From contig JBCCCR010000009.1 in the NCBI GenBank assembly GCA_039033415.1, positions 62,001 to 126,000 of the forward strand: a DNA stretch of 64,000 bases, read 5' to 3'. This DNA is from Pseudomonadota bacterium. Lineage in GTDB: Bacteria; Pseudomonadota; Gammaproteobacteria; Xanthomonadales; SZUA-38. This document shows positions 39,088 through 47,903 of this stretch, one piece after another (position 1 is the first letter of the stretch; each line of letters starts with the position of its first letter). The notes below the pieces were generated by a model. The model did not search any database, was not told the origin of the DNA, and saw only the letters and a program-made list of their open reading frames with translations. Both the position numbers and the translations under genes were made by a program.

Positions 39088-41769
39088 ATGAGCGATCGTC
39101 CGGCCGAGCCGATTAGTCCCGAAGGAGAGCCCGAGCGGATCGACTTCGACACGCTGGACCGCTTGTTCAACGAGGCGCTGGGGCTGCCGCAGGAGCAGTG
39201 GCCCAAGTTCATCGCCGAGCACTGCGGTGCCGATCCGGAGGCAGGCCAGCGGCTGCTGGCCATGCTCAATGCAGACCAGGCGCATGACACCCGGTCGGAC
39301 CCGCTGGGCAACGCCATCTCGGATCAGCGCAGTCATCTCAACCCGGCGGCTCTCCCCGAGATGATTGGGCCCTACAAAGTGGAAGAAGAGCTCGGGCGCG
39401 GCGGCATGGGCGCTGTCTATCGAGCCACCCGTCAGCACGAGGGCTACGAACAGCAGGTGGCGATCAAGCTGCTGCACGCGGGAACCGCTCCGGGCGTGGT
39501 GCGCGAGCGCTTTCAAATCGAACAGGCGGTGCTCGCCCGCCTGCGCCACAGCGCCATCGCCGCCCTGATCGACGCGGGCGAAACCGACGATGGCCTCCCC
39601 TATGTCGCGATGGAATACGTGGCCGGAGAGAACATCACCGACTATGCCACGCACCGGCAGCTTAATGAGCGTGATCGGGTCAAGCTGTTTATTCAGCTCT
39701 GTGGCGCGGTTCGCTACGCCCACAGCAACCTGATCGTCCACCGGGACATCAAGCCGGACAACGTGCTGGTGGACCCGCAGGGCATGATCAAGCTGCTCGA
39801 TTTCGGTATCGCGAAGCTGCTGCCCACCGACGGCGCCCAGGACGCTGCAGGGACGCTAACCCGCGCGGGCGCAATGACGCCAACGTACGCCTCCCCGGAG
39901 CAGGTGCGCGGCCAGCCGATCACCATCGCGTCCGACATCTATTCCCTCGGCGTGCTGCTCTATGAGCTTCTCGCCGGTGAACTGCCTTACGTGGTAGACA
40001 ACAGCGCGAGCACGCTGGAGCTGGAGCGCCAGATTTGCGAGACCGACCCCCTGCCCCCCAGTCGGCGCTTAAGCACCGGCCAACCGCCAGGCGGCGGCAC
40101 CAACAACGTCAATCCACGGCGGCTGCGAGGAGACCTAGACCGGATCGTGCTCAAGGCGATGCGCAAGGAGCCAGAGCGTCGCTACGAATCAGCGGCGCAG
40201 CTGGCTGACGACCTTCAGCGATTCCTGGAGGGACGAACGGTTTCAGCGCGCCCCGACTCCATGAGCTATCGCCTACAGAAACTGATCTCGCGCAATCCAA
40301 TGGGCGCCGCAGCCAGCGGTCTGCTGCTCATGAGCCTCTTGGCGTTTACGTTCACCACGCGCTGGCAGTCGCTGCAAATCGAAGCCGAGCGCGACGCGGC
40401 GAGGCAGGAAGCGGAGGCGGCCCGTCAGGTCGCAGACTTCATGGTTGGCCTGTTCGAGCACTCAGACCCACGAACCAGCGACATGAAGGAGGTGACGGCC
40501 CGAGACTTATTGGACGAGGCTGCGTCGACGATCGGTCAAGAAATGGCGGCTGCACCGATCAATCGCGCGCGCCTGATGCACATCATCGGCATGGCCTACG
40601 TGAACCAGGGCGACTACTCGGGCGGCATGGTGCTGATGGAAAAGGCGCTTAACGTGCGCCGGGAGGTCTTCGGTAACGACAGCCTAGAGGTGGCCGATTC
40701 GCTCAACCGCATGGGCAACTTCCACCGCGAGTTCGGCCAGCCTGAGAAGGCGGAAACGGCGCTGCGGGAAGCATTGGAGATCCGCGAGCGCCTGGCATCC
40801 GGCCCGGACACCGACCTGGCCGACTCCTATAACAACTTTGGCCTGTTCCTTCGCGGAAGCGGCAAATACGACGAGGCGGTCGAGATGCTTAACCGCTCCC
40901 GGCTAATGCACGAGGCGGTTACCGGGCCTGACTCGCTCAACCTCGGGGCTCCGCTACACAATCTCGCGCAGGCTCACCACGCGCTCGGTGAATATCGGCA
41001 AGCCAAAAAGCTGCTGGAACGCTCCCTTGAGATCAAGCGCAACCAGGGCATGGAAAACCGGGCCACCTTCGCCAATTCGCTGGCAGCTCTCGCAGCGGTG
41101 GAAACCGACCTCGGACTTTTCGATACAGCGATCGAGCATCGCGCTCTCGCGCTAGAGATTCGTCGAACCGCCTTCGCGGACGCGCATCCAAGCCTGGTTG
41201 CGGGATTAACAGGGATGGCCGCCACGCTGATTGCCGTCGAGCGCCTGGACGAGGCCGAGGCACTGCTCGATGAGGCGCTGCCGCTTGCCGAACAAATCTC
41301 ACAGACCCAGGTGGCACGGGTACAGATGCAGATCGGTAATCTGCTGATGGCCAGAGCGCATTTTCCGCAGGCCGTCTCAAGGTTGGAATCCGCCTTGGCG
41401 ACCCGCGTAGATCAATTGGGTGAAACCCACCCGGGCGTCTGGCGAGCTCGCCATAAGCTGGGAGAGGCACTGCTCGCCTCGGGCAAGCTAGTCGAGGCTG
41501 CAACAATGCTGGAGCAAGCGCATCGATCCATCAGCGACAAGCTGCCGGACAACCACCCCGAGACGCTTGCTTCGACCGTGGCTTTAGCCGCTCTTCAGGA
41601 GGCGCTGGGCGAGCACTCAGAATCGGAGCGACTAGCGAGGTCAGCCGCCAGCCAAACGCCCTCGGAAACGTCCTGGCTGGCCGACAAAGAGATCAAGCGC
41701 GCAAGGTCCATATTGGCGCGAATTGCCGGTGAGGACCTTGCAAAACACCTTGAAAAAACCGCCGGTTAG
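39088..41769 (+). CDS. Membrane Ser/Thr protein kinase with C-terminal TPRs
   Basis: 893 residues from ATG 39088. A Pkn2/Hanks kinase: glycine loop ELGRGGMGAVYRA, VAIKLL lysine, catalytic HRDIKPDN at H218-N225, DFGIAKLL, and APE-like SPEQVRG. One transmembrane helix (AAASGLLLMSLLAFTF) follows the kinase near residue 415, then an extracytoplasmic region of about 430 residues of TPRs (YVNQGDYSGGMVLMEKAL, GQPEKAETALREALEI, GKYDEAVEMLNRS). The first about 90 residues are a disordered/adaptor segment (ERIDFDTLDRLFNEALGLP). It probably phosphorylates or recruits the neighbouring ECF sigma factor. Tail lies just upstream of ssrA. Confidence 0.94.
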   Translation: MSDRPAEPISPEGEPERIDFDTLDRLFNEALGLPQEQWPKFIAEHCGADPEAGQRLLAMLNADQAHDTRSDPLGNAISDQRSHLNPAALPEMIGPYKVEEELGRGGMGAVYRATRQHEGYEQQVAIKLLHAGTAPGVVRERFQIEQAVLARLRHSAIAALIDAGETDDGLPYVAMEYVAGENITDYATHRQLNERDRVKLFIQLCGAVRYAHSNLIVHRDIKPDNVLVDPQGMIKLLDFGIAKLLPTDGAQDAAGTLTRAGAMTPTYASPEQVRGQPITIASDIYSLGVLLYELLAGELPYVVDNSASTLELERQICETDPLPPSRRLSTGQPPGGGTNNVNPRRLRGDLDRIVLKAMRKEPERRYESAAQLADDLQRFLEGRTVSARPDSMSYRLQKLISRNPMGAAASGLLLMSLLAFTFTTRWQSLQIEAERDAARQEAEAARQVADFMVGLFEHSDPRTSDMKEVTARDLLDEAASTIGQEMAAAPINRARLMHIIGMAYVNQGDYSGGMVLMEKALNVRREVFGNDSLEVADSLNRMGNFHREFGQPEKAETALREALEIRERLASGPDTDLADSYNNFGLFLRGSGKYDEAVEMLNRSRLMHEAVTGPDSLNLGAPLHNLAQAHHALGEYRQAKKLLERSLEIKRNQGMENRATFANSLAALAAVETDLGLFDTAIEHRALALEIRRTAFADAHPSLVAGLTGMAATLIAVERLDEAEALLDEALPLAEQISQTQVARVQMQIGNLLMARAHFPQAVSRLESALATRVDQLGETHPGVWRARHKLGEALLASGKLVEAATMLEQAHRSISDKLPDNHPETLASTVALAALQEALGEHSESERLARSAASQTPSETSWLADKEIKRARSILARIAGEDLAKHLEKTAG

Positions 41770-41780
41770 TCCAATATATT
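41750..41780 (+). promoter_or_regulatory. Possible sigma-70 promoter of ssrA
   Basis: TTGAAA at 41750 and TATATT at 41775 are good -35 and -10 matches, but they are 19 bp apart, which is long. The initiation point would be about 40 nt upstream of the mature tmRNA. Overlaps the last codons of the kinase gene. Confidence 0.35.
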
Positions 41781-41827
41781 GAACATTCGTCGTGGTTTGC
41801 TGCCAAAGGGGCAGTGAACCCACCCGT

Positions 41828-42190
41828 GGGGGCGTACTGGCTTCGACGTCGGTCGCGAAACCGCAAGGTGCATGCCGAGGACGCAAGGATCCTCGTTAAT
41901 CCCGTTGCAAACTTATAGTTGCCAACGACGACAACTACGCACTCGCCGCCTAAAAACCGGTAGTTTGCCGTTCCACTGAGGCCGTGCCTGTGCGGCGCAG
42001 ATTCGGAACGTCACCTTTCACAGGATCGCGATGAAGCGCGCCCGGCGTGGATTCGTTAAAACCTATCCGGGACCGCTGTGCGTTTTCCCCGCCGTCAGGT
42101 AGCGCCCAGTTAAATTAAAGGACGGCTAAGCATGTAGATCCTGAGGCAGAGGACTGACGGACGCGGGTTCGACTCCCGCCGCCTCCACCA
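41828..42190 (+). ncRNA. ssrA: tmRNA (transfer-messenger RNA)
   Basis: About 363 nt. The tRNA-like acceptor is made by 5' GGGGGCG (41828) pairing with CGCCTCC before the encoded CCA (42188-42190), and the T-arm GGGTTCGACTCCC lies at 42165-42177. The tag reading frame is GCC-AAC-GAC-GAC-AAC-TAC-GCA-CTC-GCC-GCC-TAA at 41921-41953, giving ANDDNYALAA. With SmpB it rescues stalled ribosomes and tags peptides for ClpXP. The last 19 bp are the core at which the downstream island integrated. Confidence 0.97.
42172..42190 (+). repeat. attL: attL core (ssrA 3' end)
   Basis: 19 bp ending in CCTCCACCA, identical to 51233-51251. The ssrA gene is complete on this side. Confidence 0.92.
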
Positions 42191-42201
42191 ATACACCTTC
42201 C

Positions 42202-42227
42202 AAAGCCGTCCCAGGACGGCTTTTTTA
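42202..42227 (+). terminator. Rho-independent terminator of ssrA
   Basis: Stem AGCCGTCC / GGACGGCT with a 2-nt loop, followed by six T. It lies 12 nt after the tmRNA end and inside the island, so the mobile element supplies the tmRNA terminator. Confidence 0.88.
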
Positions 42228-42302
42228 TTAACTAAATTCAAGCATTTGTGCTAATTTTAGTTCCTATAACATCCTAGGAAATCCGATAGCAGCCCCCTAC
42301 CC

Positions 42303-42311
42303 TTAGGGGCA
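42303..42311. repeat. Candidate integrase arm-type site, left 1
   Basis: TTAGGGGCA, in the same orientation as the right-end copy at 51165-51174. Confidence 0.45.
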
Positions 42312-42345
42312 CACAAAGGTAGAGAGCCGCTATTCTGGAAGTGAG

Positions 42346-42355
42346 TTGCCCCTAA
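42346..42355. repeat. Candidate integrase arm-type site, left 2, over the int start
   Basis: TTGCCCCTAA, the reverse complement of TTAGGGGCAA. It ends on the first base of the int ATG, so binding of the integrase here could shut off its own synthesis. Confidence 0.45.
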
Positions 42356-43542
42356 TGGCACGAACGACCACCCCGCTCACCGTCGCGGAAGTGAAAAACG
42401 CAAAGGCTGAGACGAAGAGCAAGAGACTGTTTGACGGCAGAGGCCTCTACCTGGAGGTAACGCCCAAAGGCGGGAAGTACTGGCGTTTCAAGTATCGGTT
42501 CGAAAATCGAGAGAAGCGAATCAGCCTGGGCACCTTTCCCGAGATCACCCTCGCCGAGGCCCGGGACCGACGAGAAGAAGCCAGGCGACAGGTCGCCCAC
42601 GGTATTGATCCCAGCGCCGTCCGAAAAGCGCAAGCTTCAGCCAATAAGGACTCGTTCGAGGCCATTGCAGCTGAGTGGATGATCCAGAAGGAAAAGGAGT
42701 TGTCGCCAGGTCATCTGAGAACGATCCGCTCCCGCCTGGACCGAGACATCTTGCCCTTCCTGGGCAAGAGTCCAATCACGAAAATCACCGCCCCAGACGT
42801 TCTCTCCGCGCTGCGACGAGTTGAGAATCGCGGCGCCATCGAGTCAGCCCACCGGATCAAGACTATCGTCAGCCAGGTTTTCCGCTACGCCATCAGCACT
42901 GGACAGGCCGTTTCGAACCCAGCACGCGACCTAGGTGACGCTCTGCCGAAAGCAAAGGCAAAGCACTTCCCAGCGATCACCAAACCGACCGAGGTTGCCG
43001 AGTTGCTCAAGACGATCGAGAACTACAAAGGTACGCTCATCGTATCCACAGCGCTCAAGCTCGCTCCTTTAGTCTTCGTCCGACCAGGGGAGTTGCGCCA
43101 CGCGAAATGGGAAGAAATAGACCTCGAATCTGCTGAATGGCGATTCATCGCAACGAAGACCAACACCGAGCATATCGTTCCGTTAGCGACTCAGGCAGTC
43201 AGCCTGCTGGAAAAAATCCAGATGGTGACCGACAGAGGCCCCTACGTTTTTCCGAGCGCGAGAACGCCGAAGGGAACCCGACCGATGAGTGACAATGCAC
43301 TTCTAGCGGCTTTTAGAAGATTGGGCATTCCCAAAGAGCGGATGACCGTGCACGGATTCCGTGCGATGGCCAGAACGCTCCTGGACGAGGAATTAGGGTT
43401 TGCACCTCACCTAATCGAGCATCAGCTTGCTCACGCCGTTCGCGACCCACTCGGGAGAGCATACAACCGGACAGCCCACCTAAACGAACGAAGAGCCATG
43501 ATGCAAGCGTGGGCTGACTATTTGGAGAAGTTACCGCGCTGA
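42355..43542 (+). CDS. int: P4-type tyrosine integrase
   Basis: 395 residues from ATG 42355 (TTG 42346 is in frame but precedes a non-conserved stretch). The N-terminal DUF4102 arm-binding domain (LTVAEVKNAKAETKSKRLFDGRGLYLEVTPKGGKYWRFKYRF) precedes a core-binding domain and the catalytic region with ARG-type RPGELRHAKWEEIDL, HGFRAMARTLLDEELG, HQLAHAVRDPLG and the Tyr in RAYNRTAHLNERRAMMQAW. Integrates the island at ssrA. First gene after the att core, as is usual. Confidence 0.95.
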   Translation: MARTTTPLTVAEVKNAKAETKSKRLFDGRGLYLEVTPKGGKYWRFKYRFENREKRISLGTFPEITLAEARDRREEARRQVAHGIDPSAVRKAQASANKDSFEAIAAEWMIQKEKELSPGHLRTIRSRLDRDILPFLGKSPITKITAPDVLSALRRVENRGAIESAHRIKTIVSQVFRYAISTGQAVSNPARDLGDALPKAKAKHFPAITKPTEVAELLKTIENYKGTLIVSTALKLAPLVFVRPGELRHAKWEEIDLESAEWRFIATKTNTEHIVPLATQAVSLLEKIQMVTDRGPYVFPSARTPKGTRPMSDNALLAAFRRLGIPKERMTVHGFRAMARTLLDEELGFAPHLIEHQLAHAVRDPLGRAYNRTAHLNERRAMMQAWADYLEKLPR

Positions 43543-43861
43543 CCTATATCTATCTATAGGAAAAACAAAAACCTGTTCCTCGCGTCGGGCTCTATAGCAT
43601 TGGGCTGGACCAACAAAAATAAACTGCGTTGCTAACGAACGAACGGTGTCGTGATGAAGACAGGAGGCAAGTTTCCGATTGATCCACTCGACTAATATAT
43701 GCCGTGACCGATCCCGAGGTCTTCGCCAAACGTTAGGGCTAAACCGTGTATTTGTCATCTATCATCCGGCTGATGAAAACCCAAGCCGCTAGCGCCCAGA
43801 AAACTAGGCTAAGATCTAGTGCCACGCGCGTCGTTCGCGAATCGCCCTCTTCAAATCGCGG
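43543..43861. other. 319-bp gap between int and the methyltransferase gene
   Basis: AT-rich, holds no convincing gene or terminator hairpin. A 62-codon frame at 43746 overlaps the methyltransferase 3' end and lacks any sign of coding. Int is convergent with the methyltransferase here. Confidence 0.5.
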
Positions 43862-46273
43862 TTACAAAGATCGAGGAGCGCCGAGCTTTATGTTTAGGAC
43901 CCCTCTTACTAAAGCGGATGCAGAACTCCAATAGGCGTGCCCAAATCCCTGACTACTATTCACGGCGCCAAACGGCGCCGCGGCCCAACGCGCAGCACGG
44001 CCAGTGTCAGCGAGAAAACGCATGATTTGATCCTCAATAAATTCGTTGGTCTGGAAATATGGAAACTGCCTGCCATGGCGAGCCTGTAGCGGAATTGCTG
44101 CAGCCACCTCTCCGCCATCTTTCGTTGCGTCAATAAGCGTTGGAAATAGCTTTGAAAATAAGTCGATCATTCCCGCATTGCCCCCTTCCGATGTGTTGAA
44201 TCCATAGGGCGGGTCGCCGATTATGAGATCTGCAAACTGTTTCATACGCGCCAAAACATCCAAACTGTCTTCAACGCTTACATATAAAATCCCGGATTCT
44301 GGAGATGAGACGAATTCGCGAATAATATTTTCCGCTTCACAGGAATCTTGCGGAGATGCAATTCTAAAACAAGAGTACTTTTGGATCTGGCTTTGAGCTA
44401 TTGTCGTATAACTTGAGAATATCTGCTTGCTATCAGTTTTTTTTGATAGTGAAAACAAACTCGGTTCGAGATGATGAAGATCGCCCTCATCCGCCAATCC
44501 GGTAGCCTTGTTGAGCTCTCGAATCAGAGCTGTCATCTCTGACTCCAGGAGACTAGCTAGTCTTTCTGGGTGCTGAGCTATGCTTGTGGCATTTAGATAG
44601 ATTCCGCGCCAAATTGCATAAACAAAGAGTCGTATCGACAATAGCTCTTCATCATCTGACGATAAAAACTCGAAGAGACTACGTGGGCCTCCGGCTTCGG
44701 ATAAGTCCGCTATTTTTGCAGCAAATTCTCTCCCGTCGTGGGCTTCTCCCAGAAAATCCAACGATCTATTGATCTCGTTTATCGCAAACTGAGTAGGGTA
44801 TGCGGTTGGATCTTTGATAGCCTCCGAATCGTAAGATTCAAGAATTCTATCGGGCGCCAAGTTCTCATCTGCTTCTCGAATTTTGCTGCAGATCATCGCC
44901 AAATTAAGTAGGCCCTTTGCCTGCGACATCTTTTCGATATTGCCGAAGAATCGAATGTTGTCTCGGGCCATGTAAGGGGCAATTATGTTTTTGTCCAATC
45001 CAATGATTTTCGCTCTCGGGAAACGTACCAAAGCGTCCATCAGGAAGCCTCCTGATCCAGCAAAAGGGTCCAAGATCACAAGTCCTTCGCCCCCGGTTTG
45101 GGCCTCCTCGCGGAGCTGTATCTCGCATGAATTAATGATGGCGGAGGACAACGTGGTTGGAATTGTGATTGGCGCGATCCAGCCCGGCTTCCGCTCTTTG
45201 AAAATGTTTAGAGGTGTTCCGTTCTTGAAGTATTGAGCATAGATTCCGAGATATTGCTTAGTACCCTTCCCGAATCGGTTGGATGTTGTATCGAGGTATA
45301 TGTCAAAGTCATTGATCATCCACACCGAACAATCGCTTCGACACTCCACATCTAGTTCCTCGTCATCGCCCGGCACCGGAATCACGACTTTGGAGCGGTG
45401 CTTTGCGCCAAGATCGGCCATAACACTTACTAGCGGAACGTCTTCGATGTAATACTTTCGCAAATCAATCTGTAACTCTGCTAAACCATTACGTGTTGAT
45501 AAGACGCTACCTTTTTTGCGCTTTTGACTGATGGTCGACTCAGAGAGTACGTTCACTAGCATTTTGTTCTTGTCGTCCTCGGGGCTGAAGCCGTCCAGAA
45601 ATTTCTCAAACGCCCGATAAACGTCGCCACCGAACATTTTGGACGAATTCCTATAAATAAGTGGAATTCCTGCTGAATGAGCATAGCCGCATTCCGCGAA
45701 AACTTTTCGAACATCGCAAAATAGAGTTTCTGGAAAGTGAATCAGTCCACTGCAAAAATATCGATCAAAAACAACGCTTTTCTCAAGGGTATCGCGATAC
45801 AAGCGCAAAAACCTCTGCACAAATTCAGTGCACTTTTCGACATAGCCCAAGGCTTCTTTACTGCTATCAATATTTATGTCGCTGAAGAAGAACTCATCTA
45901 TTCCGGCAGCCTTGTCTATCAGATCAGCAATTTCAATATCGGTGTAACACTTGATTGATATCCTACAATCCGCGGTGTGGCGGCTATGTTTATTGATTAG
46001 GTTTGCAAGCTCTATATAGAAGAGATTTGTGACATCAGCGTTCTTCTGTGAGACGAAAAACAATGAACCAGAATAGCGGGAGAAATCTGGGCTACTTGCA
46101 AACGAATTGTACGGATTCCTGTAGTACCAGTGTTTTTTCAGGCTGGTAACGAAGCGGGGTTTGCTACAGGTTCTCGTTTGCTCTTGGCTTCCCGAAAACG
46201 TCGACTCCTCCAACGCTTGATAAAGGGCTAGTTCAAGGCCATTGGAATCAGCAACTAGTTTGTCGAATAACAC
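43862..46273 (-). CDS. Large SAM-dependent amino-methyltransferase of unknown target
   Basis: 803 residues from GTG 46273, which has a strong GGGAGG ribosome site 5-8 nt upstream. Motif I DPFAGSGGF is at 402-410 and the next strand GLDKN at 425-429. The catalytic DPPY (IIGDPPYGFN) comes only at 687-690, about 260 residues later; in most amino-MTases the gap is under 100. The segment between, and the first about 390 residues, match no domain I know and may be target recognition or a regulatory lid. DPPY predicts N6-adenine or N4-cytosine methylation of DNA, or base methylation of RNA as in the Trm11/UPF0020 group. No restriction endonuclease is next to it. Divergent from the RNR-like gene. Confidence 0.75.
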   Translation of the reverse strand: MLFDKLVADSNGLELALYQALEESTFSGSQEQTRTCSKPRFVTSLKKHWYYRNPYNSFASSPDFSRYSGSLFFVSQKNADVTNLFYIELANLINKHSRHTADCRISIKCYTDIEIADLIDKAAGIDEFFFSDINIDSSKEALGYVEKCTEFVQRFLRLYRDTLEKSVVFDRYFCSGLIHFPETLFCDVRKVFAECGYAHSAGIPLIYRNSSKMFGGDVYRAFEKFLDGFSPEDDKNKMLVNVLSESTISQKRKKGSVLSTRNGLAELQIDLRKYYIEDVPLVSVMADLGAKHRSKVVIPVPGDDEELDVECRSDCSVWMINDFDIYLDTTSNRFGKGTKQYLGIYAQYFKNGTPLNIFKERKPGWIAPITIPTTLSSAIINSCEIQLREEAQTGGEGLVILDPFAGSGGFLMDALVRFPRAKIIGLDKNIIAPYMARDNIRFFGNIEKMSQAKGLLNLAMICSKIREADENLAPDRILESYDSEAIKDPTAYPTQFAINEINRSLDFLGEAHDGREFAAKIADLSEAGGPRSLFEFLSSDDEELLSIRLFVYAIWRGIYLNATSIAQHPERLASLLESEMTALIRELNKATGLADEGDLHHLEPSLFSLSKKTDSKQIFSSYTTIAQSQIQKYSCFRIASPQDSCEAENIIREFVSSPESGILYVSVEDSLDVLARMKQFADLIIGDPPYGFNTSEGGNAGMIDLFSKLFPTLIDATKDGGEVAAAIPLQARHGRQFPYFQTNEFIEDQIMRFLADTGRAARWAAAPFGAVNSSQGFGHAYWSSASALVRGVLNIKLGAPRSL

Positions 46274-46322
46274 TCAGACTCCCTCCCGAGAAAAATTTAC
46301 CCCATAAGATAGTAGCTATTTG

Positions 46323-46380
46323 TTCGTTGCCGGTAAACGAAACTCGCCTTAATATGGCTATCAGGCAAGTGATGGCTATC
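46323..46380. promoter_or_regulatory. Repeat-rich control region between the methyltransferase and RNR-like genes
   Basis: A 9-bp direct repeat ATGGCTATC at 46354-46362 and 46372-46380 (18-bp period) lies just upstream of the RNR-like ATG 46392. Next to it is an inverted repeat TTCGTT (46323) / AACGAA (46336). They sit where a shared operator for both divergent genes would be expected. Confidence 0.4.
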
Positions 46381-46391
46381 GGCACCAACCA

Positions 46392-47900
46392 ATGCCACTC
46401 GAAAAACCAACTCAAACGGCATTAGGTTTGCCGCAGCGAGACTACGATATTCTCGGGGAGACGCTCTCTGACGCAATGCGTCGAATAAGAAATGCGTGTT
46501 TCGACGACCGCTATCAGAATCTGGTCAATAAGGTAGCCAACTCAAGTACTGGCGCGTCGAGGTTTGCAGACCGAGTCAATAACCGACAAGTGGTTCCAGG
46601 GACGCCAATCCTGCTCAATATGGGAGCTCCCTCGCTCGCTTTGGCTTCCTGTACGGCTCGAGCGGTTTCGTGCGACTGGTCTGCCAGCGCCCTATTGAAA
46701 GACTGCCTGCATGCGCATCGACATGGCATCGGTGTCGGGTTTGACTTGGACAAGCTGCAAGACCCGGTGGGATTTTTGAATGAATCAAATAGAGTGTTTT
46801 TAAGGCAACACTCACAGGAGAATCTCAAGAGACCTGTTGGCGATTCGGCTTCCCTCTATTGGAACCATCCAGATATCGCGGCATTCGTCGAAATCAAGAA
46901 CTCAGACCCATCCCAGAAATGGCTTGCAAACTTTTCAGTAAAGCTCGATCAGGCATTCTTCGACAAAGTCAAGACTTGTGGCAAGACCTCACGGCTTCTA
47001 GACAGAATCGCCTACTCTGCCTGGCTCACCGGAGATCCAGGTGTAATTTTTTCGGATCGACTCAACAAGAAAGAGCTACCTGGAAATCCATACACAACGG
47101 TGGCCCCATGTGGTGAAACAGGACTGATGGATGGCGATCTTTGCCACTTTGCGTATGTCAATTTGAACGCGTTTTTCAAGAAAAATCGAGAGATTGATTT
47201 CCGGAGGCTCCGATCAGCCGTGCACGATACCGTTGACTTCCTGGACTATTGTTTGTGTTGGACAAGCTTTCAATCAGGCTATCAATACAAGCTTGATATG
47301 CTCAGCGAAAGAAAGCGGATAGCTGTGGGAATCTGCGGCTATTCTGATGCTCTTCATAAAACCAATACCAACTACGGCTCCCACAGAGCGTTGGTTTTGG
47401 CAGAAACATTGATGGCCGCGGTTAACCTATTCTCAAAGGAGAGGTCGGCTCAACTAGCGAAGTGCCCAAGTGATCAAGATATTGGACCGACCTATGCCCC
47501 TAAAAACACTCGACTAGGGCTTGGAATAAGATCTGGCCTGGTACGCAAAGCAAGTACCTTCGTGAAGGCCAATCGCACAAAGCACAGCACCACTACCGCG
47601 ATTCCACCTTCTGGCCGTGCCGCCAGAGTGATAGGCGCATCTCCGAGCCTAGAGGCGTATGCGCCTGGAGCACCAAACACAATTAGCATTGTGCCAGTTC
47701 TGGACCAACTGAATACGACAAATGCTTTCTTAAAATATGTCGATGAATCAGTCTCAAAGACAGTCCACCTCAAAAATTCTGCGACGGTAACTGACGCAAA
47801 GAATGTGATTACGGCAGCGTGGAAGTCTGGCCTAAAGTCAATTTCAATATACCGAGATGGCTGTCGACATGACCAACCTTTTCCCATGTGCGTTACCTAA
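46392..47900 (+). CDS. Compact class-II ribonucleotide reductase-like protein with altered active site
   Basis: 502 residues; class II NrdJ enzymes are usually 600-1000. Family features: GTPILLNMG and LASC (Cys87, the redox Cys), GIGVGFDLDKL, WLTGDPGVIFSDRLN, APCGE (238-242), Cys251 11 residues after the thiyl Cys240 as in NrdJ, and the C-terminal YVDESVSKTVHLKNSATV ... SISIYRDGCR. Known enzymes read NPCGE; the Asn is Ala238 here, and the phosphate loop APTGT-type reads PPSGR. Cys240 and Glu242 remain. A Cys-x9-Cys tail (GCRHDQPFPMC) could be a redox tail. Normal NDP/NTP reduction is therefore doubtful; it may act on a modified nucleotide or sense nucleotides. Co-transcribed with the Nudix gene 3 nt downstream. 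No ATP-cone and no NrdB partner are visible. Confidence 0.8.
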   Translation: MPLEKPTQTALGLPQRDYDILGETLSDAMRRIRNACFDDRYQNLVNKVANSSTGASRFADRVNNRQVVPGTPILLNMGAPSLALASCTARAVSCDWSASALLKDCLHAHRHGIGVGFDLDKLQDPVGFLNESNRVFLRQHSQENLKRPVGDSASLYWNHPDIAAFVEIKNSDPSQKWLANFSVKLDQAFFDKVKTCGKTSRLLDRIAYSAWLTGDPGVIFSDRLNKKELPGNPYTTVAPCGETGLMDGDLCHFAYVNLNAFFKKNREIDFRRLRSAVHDTVDFLDYCLCWTSFQSGYQYKLDMLSERKRIAVGICGYSDALHKTNTNYGSHRALVLAETLMAAVNLFSKERSAQLAKCPSDQDIGPTYAPKNTRLGLGIRSGLVRKASTFVKANRTKHSTTTAIPPSGRAARVIGASPSLEAYAPGAPNTISIVPVLDQLNTTNAFLKYVDESVSKTVHLKNSATVTDAKNVITAAWKSGLKSISIYRDGCRHDQPFPMCVT

Positions 47901-47903
47901 TCC

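Noticed and set aside
43746-43934. 62-codon plus-strand frame after int
   Set aside because: Overlaps the methyltransferase C-terminus; composition is not protein-like and no ribosome site is seen.
43862-46273. Standard restriction-modification system
   Set aside because: No endonuclease or specificity subunit is next to the methyltransferase, and its domain layout is unlike type I-III enzymes.
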